The notes: generated from the letters alone by a model not told the origin. A DNA stretch of 64,000 nucleotides from Actinospica robiniae DSM 44927 (GCF_000504285.1 NZ_KI632511.1:4833372-4897371), one strand, 5' to 3'; numbered from the stretch's first letter, positions 55,162 through 64,000 are shown. Translations and numbers: made by a program.

Positions 55162-56340
55162 CTAGCGAATCTCCAACAAGGGGACCAGTTGCTCCTCTTT
55201 GGTGAGCGAGCCGTGCATCCCGATCTGGCGCGCGTCCACGGCCTCGCGCTCGGTCGCGACCACGGCCCAGTCCCCCTTCATGGCCACGATGACGTCGCCG
55301 ACGCGGGCCGCCATGCCGGCGTCCACCTCGTCCGGCGGCCCGAACCAGCCCTCCGCGACAGCCTGCTCGCGGGAGCGGACCACGGCGATGCCGTCGAGGC
55401 GCTCCTCCCAGATCGCCAGCACGTCGCGGGCGGCGCCGGAGGTCGCGTAGACGTGGCGGGCGCGGGCTTCGCCGCCGAGCAGGGCCACGCCGGCGCGCAG
55501 CTCCCAGTCCTGGTCCATGTCGATCCGGTGGTCCTGCGGGATGTCGACCATGCCGTGGTCCGCCGTGACGAACAGGGTGGCGTCGGACGGGAGCTGCTCG
55601 GCGAGGCGCTGCACGAGGCCGTCCACGTAGGAGAGCTCTTCGCGCCAGCGGGGTGAGCCGACGCCCACGGTGTGGCCGATGAAGTCGAGGTCCCGGTAGT
55701 AGAGGTAGACGAAGCTGCGCTCCCCCGCTCCGAGCGCCTCGACCGCGCGGCGCGCCTGCTCGTCCGCGGAGTCCGCGCCGGAGAAGCGGGCGCCGCGGAA
55801 GACCGAGCGGGTCAGGCCGGAGTCGGCGAACCTGGGGGCGGAGACGTGCGTGACCGTGATCCCGGCCGCCGTCATCCGCTCGAACATCGTCTCGCGCGGC
55901 TGCCACTCGAGCGGATCGACGTTCTGATCCCACCTCAGGAAGTTCATCAGCCTTCCGGTGGCGGGCACCATCAGCCGGTAGCCGAGCATGCCGTGGGCGC
56001 CGGGCGGCAGGCCGGTGCCCACGGAGGCGAGCGAGGTCGAGGTGGTGGACGGGAATCCGGCGGTCAGGCTGTGGCCGATGCCGGGCTCGGCCAGCAGCGC
56101 GGTCAGGTACGGCGCGTACGCGGCGTGCCGGCGCAGCAGCTCGCGCCCCATGCCGTCGACCAGCAGCAGGCAGGCCTTGCGGGTCGGCTCGGGGCTCCAG
56201 CCGAGGGCGCGGCCCTCGTGCGCCGCGGGCAGGCCGAGGGCGGCGCCGATCGCCGGGATCACGTCGTTCAGGGCGCCCGCGAGGTAGGCGGGCGGATCGA
56301 GGCCGTCCTCGTCGACGGCGGAGGGCTGGTGGCCGGACAA
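55162..56340 (-). CDS. Alkaline-phosphatase-superfamily phosphodiesterase / nucleotide pyrophosphatase
   Basis: A 392-residue type I phosphodiesterase/nucleotide pyrophosphatase. Metal site 1 is CLLLVDGMGREL near 57-68. The nucleophile Thr lies in GFPSTTSTSLASVGTGLPPG, the best conserved block. VTADHGMVDIP near 250 gives further metal ligands and YLYYRDLDFIGHTVG more. No signal peptide is seen, so it is probably cytoplasmic. The TTG at 56340 starts one base after the DUF5998 stop, so the two are translationally coupled; a start further inside is possible. Natural substrate unknown. Confidence 0.88.
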   Translation of the reverse strand: MSGHQPSAVDEDGLDPPAYLAGALNDVIPAIGAALGLPAAHEGRALGWSPEPTRKACLLLVDGMGRELLRRHAAYAPYLTALLAEPGIGHSLTAGFPSTTSTSLASVGTGLPPGAHGMLGYRLMVPATGRLMNFLRWDQNVDPLEWQPRETMFERMTAAGITVTHVSAPRFADSGLTRSVFRGARFSGADSADEQARRAVEALGAGERSFVYLYYRDLDFIGHTVGVGSPRWREELSYVDGLVQRLAEQLPSDATLFVTADHGMVDIPQDHRIDMDQDWELRAGVALLGGEARARHVYATSGAARDVLAIWEERLDGIAVVRSREQAVAEGWFGPPDEVDAGMAARVGDVIVAMKGDWAVVATEREAVDARQIGMHGSLTKEEQLVPLLEIR

Positions 56341-56341
56341 C

Positions 56342-56947
56342 TCAGCCGCGCAGCCCGGCGGTGGCGGCGCTCAGGGCGCTGGCGAACTCGAGGGTGCGCG
56401 CGACCGCCTCGGCGCCGTCGGCGCCGGTGGACACGCGCAGCTGGAGATCGTCCCCTGACATCGTGCCCGTATATCCGTGGTCGGCCTCGCAGTGCGGGTC
56501 GCCGCAGCCGGCCGGCTCCAGGTCGATCCGGGCGATGGCGCCCCAGCCGACGGTGAGCACGGCCTCGCGCGGCAGGGTGCCGGGCACGTGCTTGGCCGGG
56601 TCGTCCACGACCCGGGTGATGACGCAGGTGGTGATGCGGTCCAGCCGGATCGCCTCGGTCGAGGTGGAGGCGTACGAGCTGACCTGGCTGTCCATGCCGT
56701 CGATGGCCGGCTCGGTGCCGTGCTCGTCGGTGTGTCCGATGATCAGCCTGGTGTCGGTCAGGACCAGCACGCTCACGTGCCGGCGCACCTCTTCGTTGTC
56801 GAAGGTGGTCTCCTGGTGCACCAGATGACTGCGCACGGGTTCCGGGCCGATCGCCGCCTCGATCGCCTCGGCCACCAGGGCCGGGTAATAACCGCTGCGT
56901 TCGATGGCCTCCCGCAGTCCCGGGTCGAGCGGGGTCGTGTTCGGCAT
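56342..56947 (-). CDS. DUF5998 family protein
   Basis: A 201-residue actinobacterial protein. Conserved blocks are [97 protein letters not shown] (a Cys-x3-His-Cys-like pair with CEADHGYTG) and [10 protein letters not shown]. This is DUF5998 as I recall it, function unknown. The ATG at 56947 has GAGG at a better distance than the ATG at 56957 side of the frame. Coupled with the phosphodiesterase and divergent from parC, an order also known from Streptomyces. Confidence 0.88.
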   Translation of the reverse strand: MPNTTPLDPGLREAIERSGYYPALVAEAIEAAIGPEPVRSHLVHQETTFDNEEVRRHVSVLVLTDTRLIIGHTDEHGTEPAIDGMDSQVSSYASTSTEAIRLDRITTCVITRVVDDPAKHVPGTLPREAVLTVGWGAIARIDLEPAGCGDPHCEADHGYTGTMSGDDLQLRVSTGADGAEAVARTLEFASALSAATAGLRG

Positions 56948-57102
56948 GGGTCCCATCCTCGCACCGAACCGGGGCTTGCGCGCACACCGGGGCGGGGCAT
57001 TTCACGCGGTGTCCGACGCAGGCGGCACAATGTGCTTCGGGCGCACCGCGCGGTGGCGCGCGCCCGTGGCGTTTCCACAGCGGCGAGAAGCGAGATGAAT
57101 CG

Positions 57103-59538
57103 ATGGCACGGCGCAACGCAACCAGGGAGTCCGAGCCCTTCGAGGAGCGGATCGTCGATATCGACGTGACCGACGAGATGTCGAACTCCTACCTGCAGTA
57201 TTCGTACTCGGTCATCTACTCCCGGGCACTGCCGGACGCGCGGGACGGGCTCAAGCCGGTGCACCGGCGGATCCTGTACCAGATGGGCGAGATGGGGCTG
57301 CGTCCGGACCGCGGCTTCGTGAAGTCGGCGCGGGTGGTCGGCGAGGTGATGGGCCGGCTGCACCCGCACGGCGACGGCGCCATCTACGACGCCCTGGTGC
57401 GCCTGGCGCAGCCGTTCTCGATGCGGCTGCCGCTGGCCGACGGGCACGGCAACTTCGGCTCGCTCGGCAACGACGACCCGCCGGCCGCGATGCGCTACAC
57501 CGAGGCGCGGCTCTCCCCGGCCGCGCTGCTGATGACCAACGACCTCGGCGAGGGCACGGTCGACTTCGGCCCGAACTACGACGGGCAGGAGACCGAGCCG
57601 CTGGTGCTGCCCGCGGCCTTCCCGAACCTTCTGGTCAACGGCACCACCGGGATCGCGGTCGGCATGGCCACGAACATGCCGCCGCACAACCTGGGCGAGG
57701 TCGTCGCCGCGGCGCGGCATCTGATCAAGCATCCGGAGGCGACGCTCGAGGAGCTGGTGCGCATCGTGCCGGGTCCGGATCTGCCGACCGGCGGCCGGAT
57801 CGTCGGACTCGACGGCGTGCGCGACGCCTACGCCTCCGGGCGCGGGGTGTTCCGGATAAGGGCCTCGGCGCACGTCGAGCCGATCGGCCGGCGCCAGGCC
57901 ATCGTGGTCACCGAGCTGCCGTACAACATCGGCCCGGAGAAGGTGATCGCGAAGATCAAGGAGCTGGTCCAGAACAAGAAGGTCCAGGGCATCGCGGATC
58001 TCAAGGACCTGACGGACCGGACGAACGGCCTGCGGATCGTCATCGAGGTCAAGAACGGCTTCAACCCGGAGGCGATCCTGGCGCAGCTCTACAAGCTGAC
58101 GCCGCTGGAGGAGTCCTTCGGCATCAACAACGTGGCCCTGGTGGACGGGCAGCCGCTGACCCTGGGTCTCAAGGAGCTGCTCGAGGTCTACCTGGACCAC
58201 CGGTTCGAGGTGGTGCGGCGGCGCAGCGAGTTCCGGCGCAAGAAGCGGCAGGACCGGTTCCACCTGGTCGACGGCCTGCTGATCGCGCTGCTCGACATCG
58301 ACGCGGTGATCGAGACGATCCGCACCTCGGAGGACTCGGCCGACGCGCGGCGGCGGCTGATGGAGCGTTACGAGCTGAGCGAGGTCCAGGCGAACTACAT
58401 CCTGGACACCCCGCTGCGCCGGCTGACCAAGTTCGACCGGCTGGAGCTGGAGAACGAGCAGGAGCGGCTGCGCGCGGAGATCGCCGAGCTGACCGCGATC
58501 CTGGAGTCGGACACCCTGCTGCGCAAGGTGGTCTCGGACGAGCTGGCGAAGGTGGCCAAGGAGTACGCGACGCCGCGGCGCACCGCGCTGCTCGAGGCGG
58601 ACGAGGTGCCGGCGATCGTGGACGTGCCGCTGGAGGTGGCGGACGAGCCGTGCCGGGTGGCGCTGTCCACGACCGGTCTGCTCGGCCGGCTGCCGGCCGG
58701 CTTCACGCTGGATCCGGCCCGGCCGCGGGCCAAGCACGACGCGCTGCTGTCCCTGATCGACGTGACCACGCGGGCGGATCTGGGCGTGGTGACCTCGGCC
58801 GGCCAGCTCTACCGGGTGGCCGTGGTGGACGTGCCGGTGATGCCGGGCGACGCGGAGAACCTGGCCGGCGGCATCTCCGTGCGCGAACTCGTGCGCGGGA
58901 TGGCCGAGGACGAGCAGGTGCTGTGCGTGATGAGCCTGAACCCTGATTCCCCCGGGGTGGCGCTGGGCACCGAGCAGGGCGTGGTCAAGCGGGTGGTGCC
59001 GGAGTACCCGGCGAACAAGGACACCATGGAGGTGATCACGCTCAAGGACGGCGACCGGGTGGTCGGCGCGCGCGAGCTGCGCACCGGCCGGGAGGACCTG
59101 GTGTTCATCACCTCCGACGCGCAGCTGCTGAAGTTCTCCGCCGAGCTCGTGCGCCCGCAGGGCCGGCCGGCCGGCGGCATGGCCGGGATCAAGCTGGACG
59201 GCGGGGCGAGCGTGCTCTCCTTCGCCGTGGTCGATCCGGACCAGGACGCGGTGGTGGTCTCGGTGGCCGGCAGCGGGGACACGCTGCCCGGGGTGATGCT
59301 GAGCACGATCAAGGCGACGCCGTACCGGCTCTACCCGTCGAAGGGCCGGGCCACCGGCGGGGTGCGCTGCCAGCGCTTCCTCAAGGGCGAGGACCGGCTG
59401 GTGTTCGCCTGGGCCGGGCCGTACCCGGCGCGTCCGGTGGACGAGGAGGGCCGGGCGCTGGCGCTGCCGGCCCTGGACGAGCGGCGGGACGGGTCGGGCG
59501 CGCCGCTGGCCAAGCCGATCGGGTTCATCGGCAGCTGA
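57103..59538 (+). CDS. parC: DNA topoisomerase IV subunit A
   Basis: An 811-residue type IIA topoisomerase A subunit that cuts and rejoins DNA to unlink daughter chromosomes. N-terminal breakage domain: [57 protein letters not shown] (quinolone region), and [15 protein letters not shown] with the catalytic Tyr. A coiled-coil part lies near 430-490 ([20 protein letters not shown]). The C-terminal domain forms the beta-pinwheel without a QRRGGKG GyrA box, so it is ParC, not GyrA. In the quinolone region the residue equal to GyrA Ser83 is Gly. The ATG at 57103 is preceded by GAGAAGCGAG. parE is not in the window. Confidence 0.93.
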   Translation: MARRNATRESEPFEERIVDIDVTDEMSNSYLQYSYSVIYSRALPDARDGLKPVHRRILYQMGEMGLRPDRGFVKSARVVGEVMGRLHPHGDGAIYDALVRLAQPFSMRLPLADGHGNFGSLGNDDPPAAMRYTEARLSPAALLMTNDLGEGTVDFGPNYDGQETEPLVLPAAFPNLLVNGTTGIAVGMATNMPPHNLGEVVAAARHLIKHPEATLEELVRIVPGPDLPTGGRIVGLDGVRDAYASGRGVFRIRASAHVEPIGRRQAIVVTELPYNIGPEKVIAKIKELVQNKKVQGIADLKDLTDRTNGLRIVIEVKNGFNPEAILAQLYKLTPLEESFGINNVALVDGQPLTLGLKELLEVYLDHRFEVVRRRSEFRRKKRQDRFHLVDGLLIALLDIDAVIETIRTSEDSADARRRLMERYELSEVQANYILDTPLRRLTKFDRLELENEQERLRAEIAELTAILESDTLLRKVVSDELAKVAKEYATPRRTALLEADEVPAIVDVPLEVADEPCRVALSTTGLLGRLPAGFTLDPARPRAKHDALLSLIDVTTRADLGVVTSAGQLYRVAVVDVPVMPGDAENLAGGISVRELVRGMAEDEQVLCVMSLNPDSPGVALGTEQGVVKRVVPEYPANKDTMEVITLKDGDRVVGARELRTGREDLVFITSDAQLLKFSAELVRPQGRPAGGMAGIKLDGGASVLSFAVVDPDQDAVVVSVAGSGDTLPGVMLSTIKATPYRLYPSKGRATGGVRCQRFLKGEDRLVFAWAGPYPARPVDEEGRALALPALDERRDGSGAPLAKPIGFIGS

Positions 59539-59554
59539 TCCGCCGCCCCGCACC

Positions 59555-59637
59555 GGCCGTCCGCTGGGACGGCCGGGACGGGTGGGTCGGCCGTGGCCGG
59601 TGCGTGCGGGGCGGTGGGATCCGGCGGATCCCGCCGC
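59555..59637 (+). terminator. Double hairpin after parC
   Basis: GGCCGTCC-GCTG-GGACGGCC (59555-59574) and GGGATCC-GGC-GGATCCC (59616-59632), with a longer outer pairing of CCGCCCCGCACCGGCC with GGCCGGTGCGTGCGGGGCGG. Confidence 0.65.
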
Positions 59638-59683
59638 CCCGCGCGTGCGCCGCGCGGCCCGCGCAGCGTGGGAGACTGAAGGC

Positions 59684-60616
59684 ATGCGACCTTCGTTCTC
59701 GACTGCCGGCGTGGTGGACCTGTCCGCGCTGAAGAAGCCCGCGTCCGGCGCGGGCGCGAGAGCCGGATCCGCCGCCGGCTCGGCCGCGGCCGCCTCGTCC
59801 TCCGGCGCCTCGGAGCACGTGATCGACGTGACCGAGGCCGACTTCCAGGCCTCGGTGATCGAGCGTTCGCTCCAGGTTCCGGTGGTGCTGGACCTGTGGG
59901 CCGAGTGGTGTGAGCCGTGCAAGCAGCTCAGCCCGGTGCTGGAGCGGCTGGCCGAGGAGTTCGGCGGCCGGTTCGTGCTGGCCAAGGTGGACACCGACGC
60001 GAACCCGCGGCTGGCCCAGATGCTCGGGGTGCAGGGCATCCCGGCGGTCAAGGCGGTGGCGCAGGGGCAGCTGGTGGGCGAGTTCACCGGGGTGCAGCCG
60101 GAGCCGCAGCTGCGGGCCTGGCTGACCGACCTGATCACCATGGCCGAGACCGAGTTCGGCATGACCGGCCCGGACGACGCCGCGCCGCTGCCGCCGGCTC
60201 CGCTGGACCCGCTGCTGGAGGCGGCGTACACCGCGCTCGAGTCGGACGATCTGGACGGCGCGGCCCAGGCCCTGCACAACCTGCTCTCGGACCAGCCCGC
60301 GCACGCCGAGGCCAAGGCGATGCTCGCGCAGGTGGAGCTGCTGCGGCGGACGGTCGGGGTGGACCCGGCGGGGGTGCTCGCGGCCGCGCAGGAGGCGCCG
60401 GAGGACGTGGAGGCGCAGTGCGCGGCGGCCGACGTGCTGCTCGCCTCGGGCCGGCCCGAGGACGCGGTGGCGCTGCTGCTCGACGCGGTACGGGCCGCCT
60501 CGGGCACGGACCGGGATCGGGCCCGGCTGCTGCTGATCGACTACTTCGAGCTGCTCGGCCCGGAGCACCCGGTGGTGCCCAAGTCCCGGCAGCGGCTGGC
60601 CGCGCTTCTGTTCTGA
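59684..60616 (+). CDS. YbbN/CnoX-like thioredoxin-TPR co-chaperone
   Basis: A 310-residue cytoplasmic protein. An Ala/Ser-rich leader (about 45 residues) precedes a thioredoxin domain with VVLDLWAEWCEPCKQLSPVL, so the CEPC redox pair is intact (near 76-79), and GVQGIPAVKAVAQGQLVGEF with the cis-Pro. The C-terminal half carries TPR-like helices (LEAAYTALESDDLDGAAQAL, QPAHAEAKAMLAQVELL, VALLLDAVRAAS). Such proteins hold and protect unfolded clients under oxidative stress. The ATG at 59684 has GGAGAC upstream. It is followed by DUF6230/DUF6114 genes, as in Streptomyces from memory. Confidence 0.9.
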   Translation: MRPSFSTAGVVDLSALKKPASGAGARAGSAAGSAAAASSSGASEHVIDVTEADFQASVIERSLQVPVVLDLWAEWCEPCKQLSPVLERLAEEFGGRFVLAKVDTDANPRLAQMLGVQGIPAVKAVAQGQLVGEFTGVQPEPQLRAWLTDLITMAETEFGMTGPDDAAPLPPAPLDPLLEAAYTALESDDLDGAAQALHNLLSDQPAHAEAKAMLAQVELLRRTVGVDPAGVLAAAQEAPEDVEAQCAAADVLLASGRPEDAVALLLDAVRAASGTDRDRARLLLIDYFELLGPEHPVVPKSRQRLAALLF

Positions 60617-60631
60617 CCCCGTCCCGGTTTT

Positions 60632-60650
60632 GTCATAACTCTGTCATAAC
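60632..60650. promoter_or_regulatory. 11-bp spaced direct repeat GTCATAAC
   Basis: GTCATAAC occurs at 60632 and 60643. One helical turn spacing of a direct repeat is the pattern bound by OmpR/PhoB-type response regulators. It lies just behind the YbbN stop, upstream of the next hairpin. Confidence 0.4.
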
Positions 60651-60704
60651 CCCTGTTCCAGCCGGTTCGAATCGGCCGGAACACCCGTTGGACCAAGGGT
60701 TTTC

Positions 60705-60733
60705 CGCCCGGAGCCGCCCGTCGGCTCCGGGCG
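60705..60733 (+). terminator. Terminator after the YbbN gene
   Basis: CGCCCGGAGCCG, loop CCCGT, CGGCTCCGGGCG: a perfect 12-bp stem. Confidence 0.85.
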
Positions 60734-61066
60734 TTCGCATTTCCGGTGGCGAACGAACCCGGGCGAACAGACAGGCTGAACATTACCTACTCTTTACCAA
60801 TCCGCACGTCGCAGTTTCCGATTACCCACCGTATGAATCCCGCCGGAACGTGGGAGATTTCGCAGGCCATTGTCCTGTTTTGGCCGAATACCCAACGTCA
60901 CGGTTCGCGGGCCTGGCGGGCGACCCGCGGACATCGGCCGCTTAGCTCGGTTACCGGCGGGTAACGCGACTCTTGTGTATACGGCGAGGTCTCCTCGAAC
61001 ATCCCTCCTACCGGCCTTCGCCGGGCATACGGTCTGCACATTGGTCTACATAGGAGTGGACGACAG
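60734..61066 (+). promoter_or_regulatory. AT-richer control region of the DUF6230 gene
   Basis: This gene-free stretch of about 330 bases is clearly less GC-rich than its surroundings. It contains TTACC at 60783 and 60794 (11-bp period), a further TTACC at 60822, and a perfect dyad GTTACC-GGCG-GGTAAC at 60950-60965. These related GGTAA/TTACC elements suggest control by an OmpR-family regulator such as MtrA, which is inference. GGAG at 61052-61055 is the likely ribosome site of the gene starting at 61067. Confidence 0.55.
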
Positions 61067-61720
61067 ATGAAAGACACCTCGGGAGCACAGGTCCTGGGGC
61101 GCACCTCGCTCAAGCGGCTGGGCATCGTTCTGGTGCCGACGGTCGCGGTCGCGGGTGTGCTCGGTGTGATGATGGCCAACGGCGCGATCGCGATGTCCCT
61201 GGCCATCTCCGGCCAGACCGCGCAGATGACCGTCGGCACCCTCCACGGCAACGGCTTCGCCCAGTACGGCGGCATCGACCACGACGCCTCCTACAACCCC
61301 TCGGCGCCCAAGGGGTCGGACCTGACGCCCGTCGCGGTCTCCTCGTTCACCAGCGCGACCATCACCAACGGCCTGTGCCAGTCGGTCACCACCGACCTCG
61401 GCAAGCTGACCGGCGGCCTGCTCGGCAACTACACGCTGACCCTCAAGGCCGACAGCGCCACGGCCCAGAACCTGGTCATCGACCTGCAGTCGCTCAACGC
61501 CGACGAGGCCGACTTCACCACGATGAACATCGGCACCGACGCCGGCAACAGCGGCGGCACCCCGGGCCTGTTCGCCCAGACCGCCGACTCGGCGACCCTG
61601 ACGGGCGTCCAGCAGGTGTCCAACGCCACCACGGCGGGCGAGTTCGATCTGACGGGCATGTCGCTGTCCATCGCGTCCGGCAGCAAGGGCTGCATCCCGG
61701 CGACCAGCACCGGCAACTGA
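61067..61720 (+). CDS. DUF6230 family exported/surface protein
   Basis: A 217-residue protein with a hydrophobic N-terminal helix (RLGIVLVPTVAVAGVLGVMM near 22-41) that can act as signal anchor. The rest is Thr/Ser/Gly-rich and beta-type (ISGQTAQMTVGTLHGNGFAQ, TLTLKADSATAQNLVIDLQS, ATTAGEFDLTGMSLSIASGS). Two cysteines (NGLCQSVTTDLGKLTGG and GSKGCIPATS) could pair outside the cell. It matches the DUF6230 family, formerly mislabelled cholesterol esterase in Streptomyces. No lipase motif is present. Start ATG at 61067 with GGAG. Forms a gene set with the next two genes. Confidence 0.8.
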   Translation: MKDTSGAQVLGRTSLKRLGIVLVPTVAVAGVLGVMMANGAIAMSLAISGQTAQMTVGTLHGNGFAQYGGIDHDASYNPSAPKGSDLTPVAVSSFTSATITNGLCQSVTTDLGKLTGGLLGNYTLTLKADSATAQNLVIDLQSLNADEADFTTMNIGTDAGNSGGTPGLFAQTADSATLTGVQQVSNATTAGEFDLTGMSLSIASGSKGCIPATSTGN

Positions 61721-61841
61721 CCGCGGTGGCCGACGGCCGCCGTCCAAGCCCTCGCCGCGTAGGCTCTGCGCCTGCGCGGCGGCGGCACGTCCGGCGGCGC
61801 GGCCCGAGCGCCCATCCCGGAGCTTCTCGAGCGAGGAACCC

Positions 61842-62612
61842 ATGATCACCAACCCTGGCCAGGTCAGCAGCGGCGCCGACCGCGCCTTGGACCGCTTCCT
61901 AGGCCCCATCGGCCGCGCCTGGGACCGGTTCGCCGCGCCGACCGAGCGCTTCCGCCGCCCGTTCCGCCGCTGGCGGCGCGGACGGCCGTTCACCGCGGGA
62001 ATCTGCATCCTGCTCGCCGGCGCGGAGATCCCCCTGGTCACGCAGTCGGCCCTGGGCAAGCTGCTGTCGATGGGCGTGCCCGGAATCTCCACGATCTTCA
62101 TCTCGGTGTTCCTGATCATCTTCGCGGTGACGATCTGGTTCTACCCGGCGTATCGGGTCTTCTCCGGCATCGCGGCCATCATGGTCGCCCTGCTGTCGCT
62201 CATCGCCACGAACCTCGGCGGTTTCCTTCTCGGCTTCCTGCTGGCGATGCTCGGCGGGGCCTTCGCGGTGGCCTGGGCACCTCGGGCGCATTACACCGAG
62301 GACACCCGCCGGCAGCGGCGGGCCGCCGCCCGGACGCACGCCGCGGACCAGCTGAACCAGAACCCTGAGACATCCGCGGCCGAGCCGGCCGGCGCGACGG
62401 CGCCGAGCACCGCCACCGACGAGCAGGCCACCGCGCCGCTCGACACCGCGGCGCCCGCGGCCGAGCCCGCAGAGCCCGCAGAGCCCGCCGCCGAGTCGGC
62501 GGACGACGCAGCCGGCCCCGACCACGCCCGCAACACGGAGATCATCGAGCACTACGCCCGCCCGGACGAGGCCGACACGGCACCGTCCGAGCCCGCACCC
62601 GAGGAGGAGTGA
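61842..62612 (+). CDS. DUF6114 family membrane protein
   Basis: A 256-residue protein with four membrane helices (FTAGICILLAGAEIPLVTQS; ISTIFISVFLIIFAVTIWFY; VFSGIAAIMVALLSLIATNL; FLLGFLLAMLGGAFAVAW), the last three close together. A cytosolic basic N-terminus (RFRRPFRRWRRGRPF) and a long Ala/Pro/Glu-rich disordered C-terminus (from about 160) flank them. This is DUF6114, usually encoded after DUF6230. ATG at 61842 has GAGGAACC. Function unknown; a membrane partner of the DUF6230 protein is likely. The next gene starts four bases after its stop. Confidence 0.82.
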   Translation: MITNPGQVSSGADRALDRFLGPIGRAWDRFAAPTERFRRPFRRWRRGRPFTAGICILLAGAEIPLVTQSALGKLLSMGVPGISTIFISVFLIIFAVTIWFYPAYRVFSGIAAIMVALLSLIATNLGGFLLGFLLAMLGGAFAVAWAPRAHYTEDTRRQRRAAARTHAADQLNQNPETSAAEPAGATAPSTATDEQATAPLDTAAPAAEPAEPAEPAAESADDAAGPDHARNTEIIEHYARPDEADTAPSEPAPEEE

Positions 62613-62615
62613 GCC

Positions 62616-63719
62616 ATGGCGTCCACCATGCGCTCCCGCCGTCGGGCCACGGCGATCGCGGTGCCCGGCACCGTCGTCGTGCTTTTGGTGGGAGCCTATG
62701 CGGCCGCGCCCGCGCTGGCCGCGTCGACCAGCCCGAGCCTGCCGTTCCCCAGCGTCTGCCCCACCGGGCAGAGCGCGTCCGCGAACGGCGCCGCGTCGAG
62801 CGCGCCGAGCGCATCCAGTCCCACGGCGACGCCGACGGCCTCGGCCACGGCCTCCGCCGGCAAGACGACGAGCGAGCCCTCGTCGAAGCCGAAGCCCTCG
62901 GACTCGGCCACCCCCGCCCCCACCGCGTCGGCCTCCGCGTCAGCGTCGGAGGCTGCCGCGCCGAACGCCGCGGGCCCGGCGAGCCCGTCCACGAGTGCGT
63001 CGTCGAGCACTGACGGCAACGGCTTCTGGGGCTGGCTCAACGGCGTGTGGACCTGGATCTTCACCGACAGCCCGACGTCCACCGACGACTCGGTGGTCCA
63101 GGACGCCGTCGCGCCGCTCGCCACGGCCCACGCGGTCAACGCCGCGGCCGCCCTCGGCGCGCCGGATGCCGCGTCGGACGCCTCGCCGAACTGCATCTCC
63201 GCCGAGGAGGCCTCGAAGCTGGCCGCCGAGGCGTCGGCGAGCCCGTCCGACGACTTCACCGCGTCCATCCTGCCGTGGGTGATGAAGACCCCTTCCATGA
63301 CGATGTGGAACCTCACGTTCAACGGCGTGAAGTCGATAAAGGTCTGGGATCCGGACTCGAAGTCGTACACCGACGAGAACATCCTCGACTTCACGGCGAG
63401 TTCGATCACGATCACCTCGATGGTGACCTACTCGATCCAGAACGGCCAGACCGTCTTCAACAACGCCGGGTCGGGCACCACCACGACGCTCACCAACCCG
63501 CACCTGATGGTCAAGAGCATGACGGCGGACCTCTACGGCCTGATCGGCCAGACCTACGACCCGGACCACCTGCCGCCGCTGCCGGTCGGGCTGACCGTGC
63601 CGCTGGTGCCGGTCATCTTCACCGACGTGACCACGGTCATCGGCGGCCTGCACACCGACAGCATCACAGTGCCCGGATTCGCCGGCTACTCCTCCGACGG
63701 CGTCGCCTCGCCGCAGTAG
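62616..63719 (+). CDS. Secreted protein of unknown function coupled to DUF6114
   Basis: A 367-residue exported protein. The signal peptide covers about 1-35 (RSRRRATAIAVPGTVVVLL, cleavage after ALA). A Ser/Ala/Thr/Pro-rich linker follows to about 130, then WGWLNGVWTWIFTDSP, an Ala-rich part, and a folded domain from about 190 (ISAEEASKLAAEASASPSDD, TMWNLTFNGVKSIKVWDPDS, FTASSITITSMVTYSIQNGQ, PLPVGLTVPLVPVIFTDVTT). Two Cys (CPTG, NCISA) could bond. The distribution of linker and beta-rich domain resembles a cell-wall-spanning surface protein. GAGGAG just before the ATG overlaps the DUF6114 stop region, so it is translated with it. No named family recognised. Confidence 0.75.
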   Translation: MASTMRSRRRATAIAVPGTVVVLLVGAYAAAPALAASTSPSLPFPSVCPTGQSASANGAASSAPSASSPTATPTASATASAGKTTSEPSSKPKPSDSATPAPTASASASASEAAAPNAAGPASPSTSASSSTDGNGFWGWLNGVWTWIFTDSPTSTDDSVVQDAVAPLATAHAVNAAAALGAPDAASDASPNCISAEEASKLAAEASASPSDDFTASILPWVMKTPSMTMWNLTFNGVKSIKVWDPDSKSYTDENILDFTASSITITSMVTYSIQNGQTVFNNAGSGTTTTLTNPHLMVKSMTADLYGLIGQTYDPDHLPPLPVGLTVPLVPVIFTDVTTVIGGLHTDSITVPGFAGYSSDGVASPQ

Positions 63720-63738
63720 CCCCGCACGGCGAAAGCAC

Positions 63739-63775
63739 GGTGCCCGTTGACCGGTCCGACCGGTCAACGGGCACC
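63739..63775. terminator. Bidirectional terminator
   Basis: GGTGCCCGTTGACCGGT, loop CCG, ACCGGTCAACGGGCACC: a perfect 17-bp stem between convergent genes. Confidence 0.92.
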
Positions 63776-63797
63776 ATGCTGCGCGGGGTGCCGGACG

Positions 63798-64000
63798 TCA
63801 GCCGAGGCCGAGGTCCCGGCGCAGCTTCGCCACGTGCCCGGTGGCGCGGACGTTGTACTGGGCCAGCTCGACCTTCCCCTGCTCGTCCACGACGAAGGTG
63901 GAGCGGATCACGCCGGTGACGGTCTTTCCGTACATCGTCTTCTCGCCGAAGGCGCCGTAGGACCTGAGCACCTCCTTGTCCGGGTCGGACAGCAGCGGGA
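63798..64000 (-). CDS. bcp: Bcp-type peroxiredoxin, C-terminal part
   Basis: The last 67 residues of a thiol peroxidase run off the window edge. They read PLLSDPDKEVLRSYGAFGEK, TMYGKTVTGVIRSTFVVDEQ, GKVELAQYNVRATGHVAKLR and end RDLGLG. These are the C-terminal blocks of the BCP/AhpC-TSA family, including the conserved Arg in VIRSTFVVDE. The peroxidatic cysteine lies outside the window. It reduces hydroperoxides with electrons from thioredoxin. Confidence 0.85.
   Translation of the reverse strand, partial: PLLSDPDKEVLRSYGAFGEKTMYGKTVTGVIRSTFVVDEQGKVELAQYNVRATGHVAKLRRDLGLG

Overview
The window is chromosomal DNA of a high-GC actinobacterium. Third codon positions are almost all G or C, GTG and TTG starts are common, and the gene content is actinobacterial: AdnAB, MoeZ, DUF3107, GlnE with GlnA2 and GlnII, PPA1309, DUF5998, DUF6230/DUF6114, and an rRNA operon with no tRNA in its spacer. 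The gene families resemble those of Streptomyces and its relatives, but gene order differs from what I remember of Streptomyces coelicolor. A neighbouring order such as Catenulisporales is possible. This was judged by eye, with no database search.

Region 1 (27-19970) covers DNA repair, sulfur transfer and RNA metabolism. On the minus strand lie an M20 dipeptidase, an alanine-type aminotransferase, the AdnA/AdnB helicase-nuclease pair, and an alkyltransferase-like protein. Then come a large flippase-like membrane protein with a degenerate kinase-like segment (+), MoeZ (-), a TetR regulator, DUF3107, a small membrane protein, a hypothetical gene, a DEAD-box RNA helicase that has no ATG/GTG/TTG start, and an alpha/beta hydrolase. 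The order adnB-adnA-ATL-moeZ-TetR-DUF3107-rhlE matches the Mycobacterium tuberculosis Rv3201c-Rv3211 neighbourhood as I recall it.

Region 2 (20015-29439) covers regulators, nitrogen and the cell envelope. It holds an orphan HATPase, glutamine synthetase GlnII with a GlnR-like box, a probable DUF6343-DUF3099 fusion, a TetR regulator and its likely MFS efflux partner with paired operators, a secreted SGNH esterase, a membrane protein, an LCP-family cell wall ligase, and a VapBC toxin-antitoxin pair.

Region 3 (29611-42073) starts with a four-gene leucine/acyl-CoA catabolic operon (carboxylase beta and alpha subunits, HMG-CoA lyase, acyl-CoA dehydrogenase). Two small genes follow. The second is preceded by a long hairpin that would bury its ribosome binding site. 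A 16-bp tandem repeat then separates it from glnE. A TetR gene lies between glnE and glnA2.

Region 4 (42193-49527) is a complete rRNA operon on the minus strand (16S-23S-5S). It is followed by two identical initiator tRNA(fMet) genes in inverted orientation that enclose one membrane acyltransferase gene.

Region 5 (49559-64000) holds PPA1309, a PDZ/Lon-type protease, MoaE, an SDR protein, a DUF2342 zincin-like protein, a phosphodiesterase, DUF5998, topoisomerase IV subunit A (ParC), and a YbbN thioredoxin. A cell-surface gene set (DUF6230, DUF6114, secreted protein) follows, and the window ends inside a Bcp peroxiredoxin. I found no prophage, insertion sequence, CRISPR array or secondary-metabolite cluster. 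The most unusual signals are the missing helicase start codon, the hairpin over a ribosome binding site, the inverted tRNA(fMet) pair, and the repeat array beside glnE.
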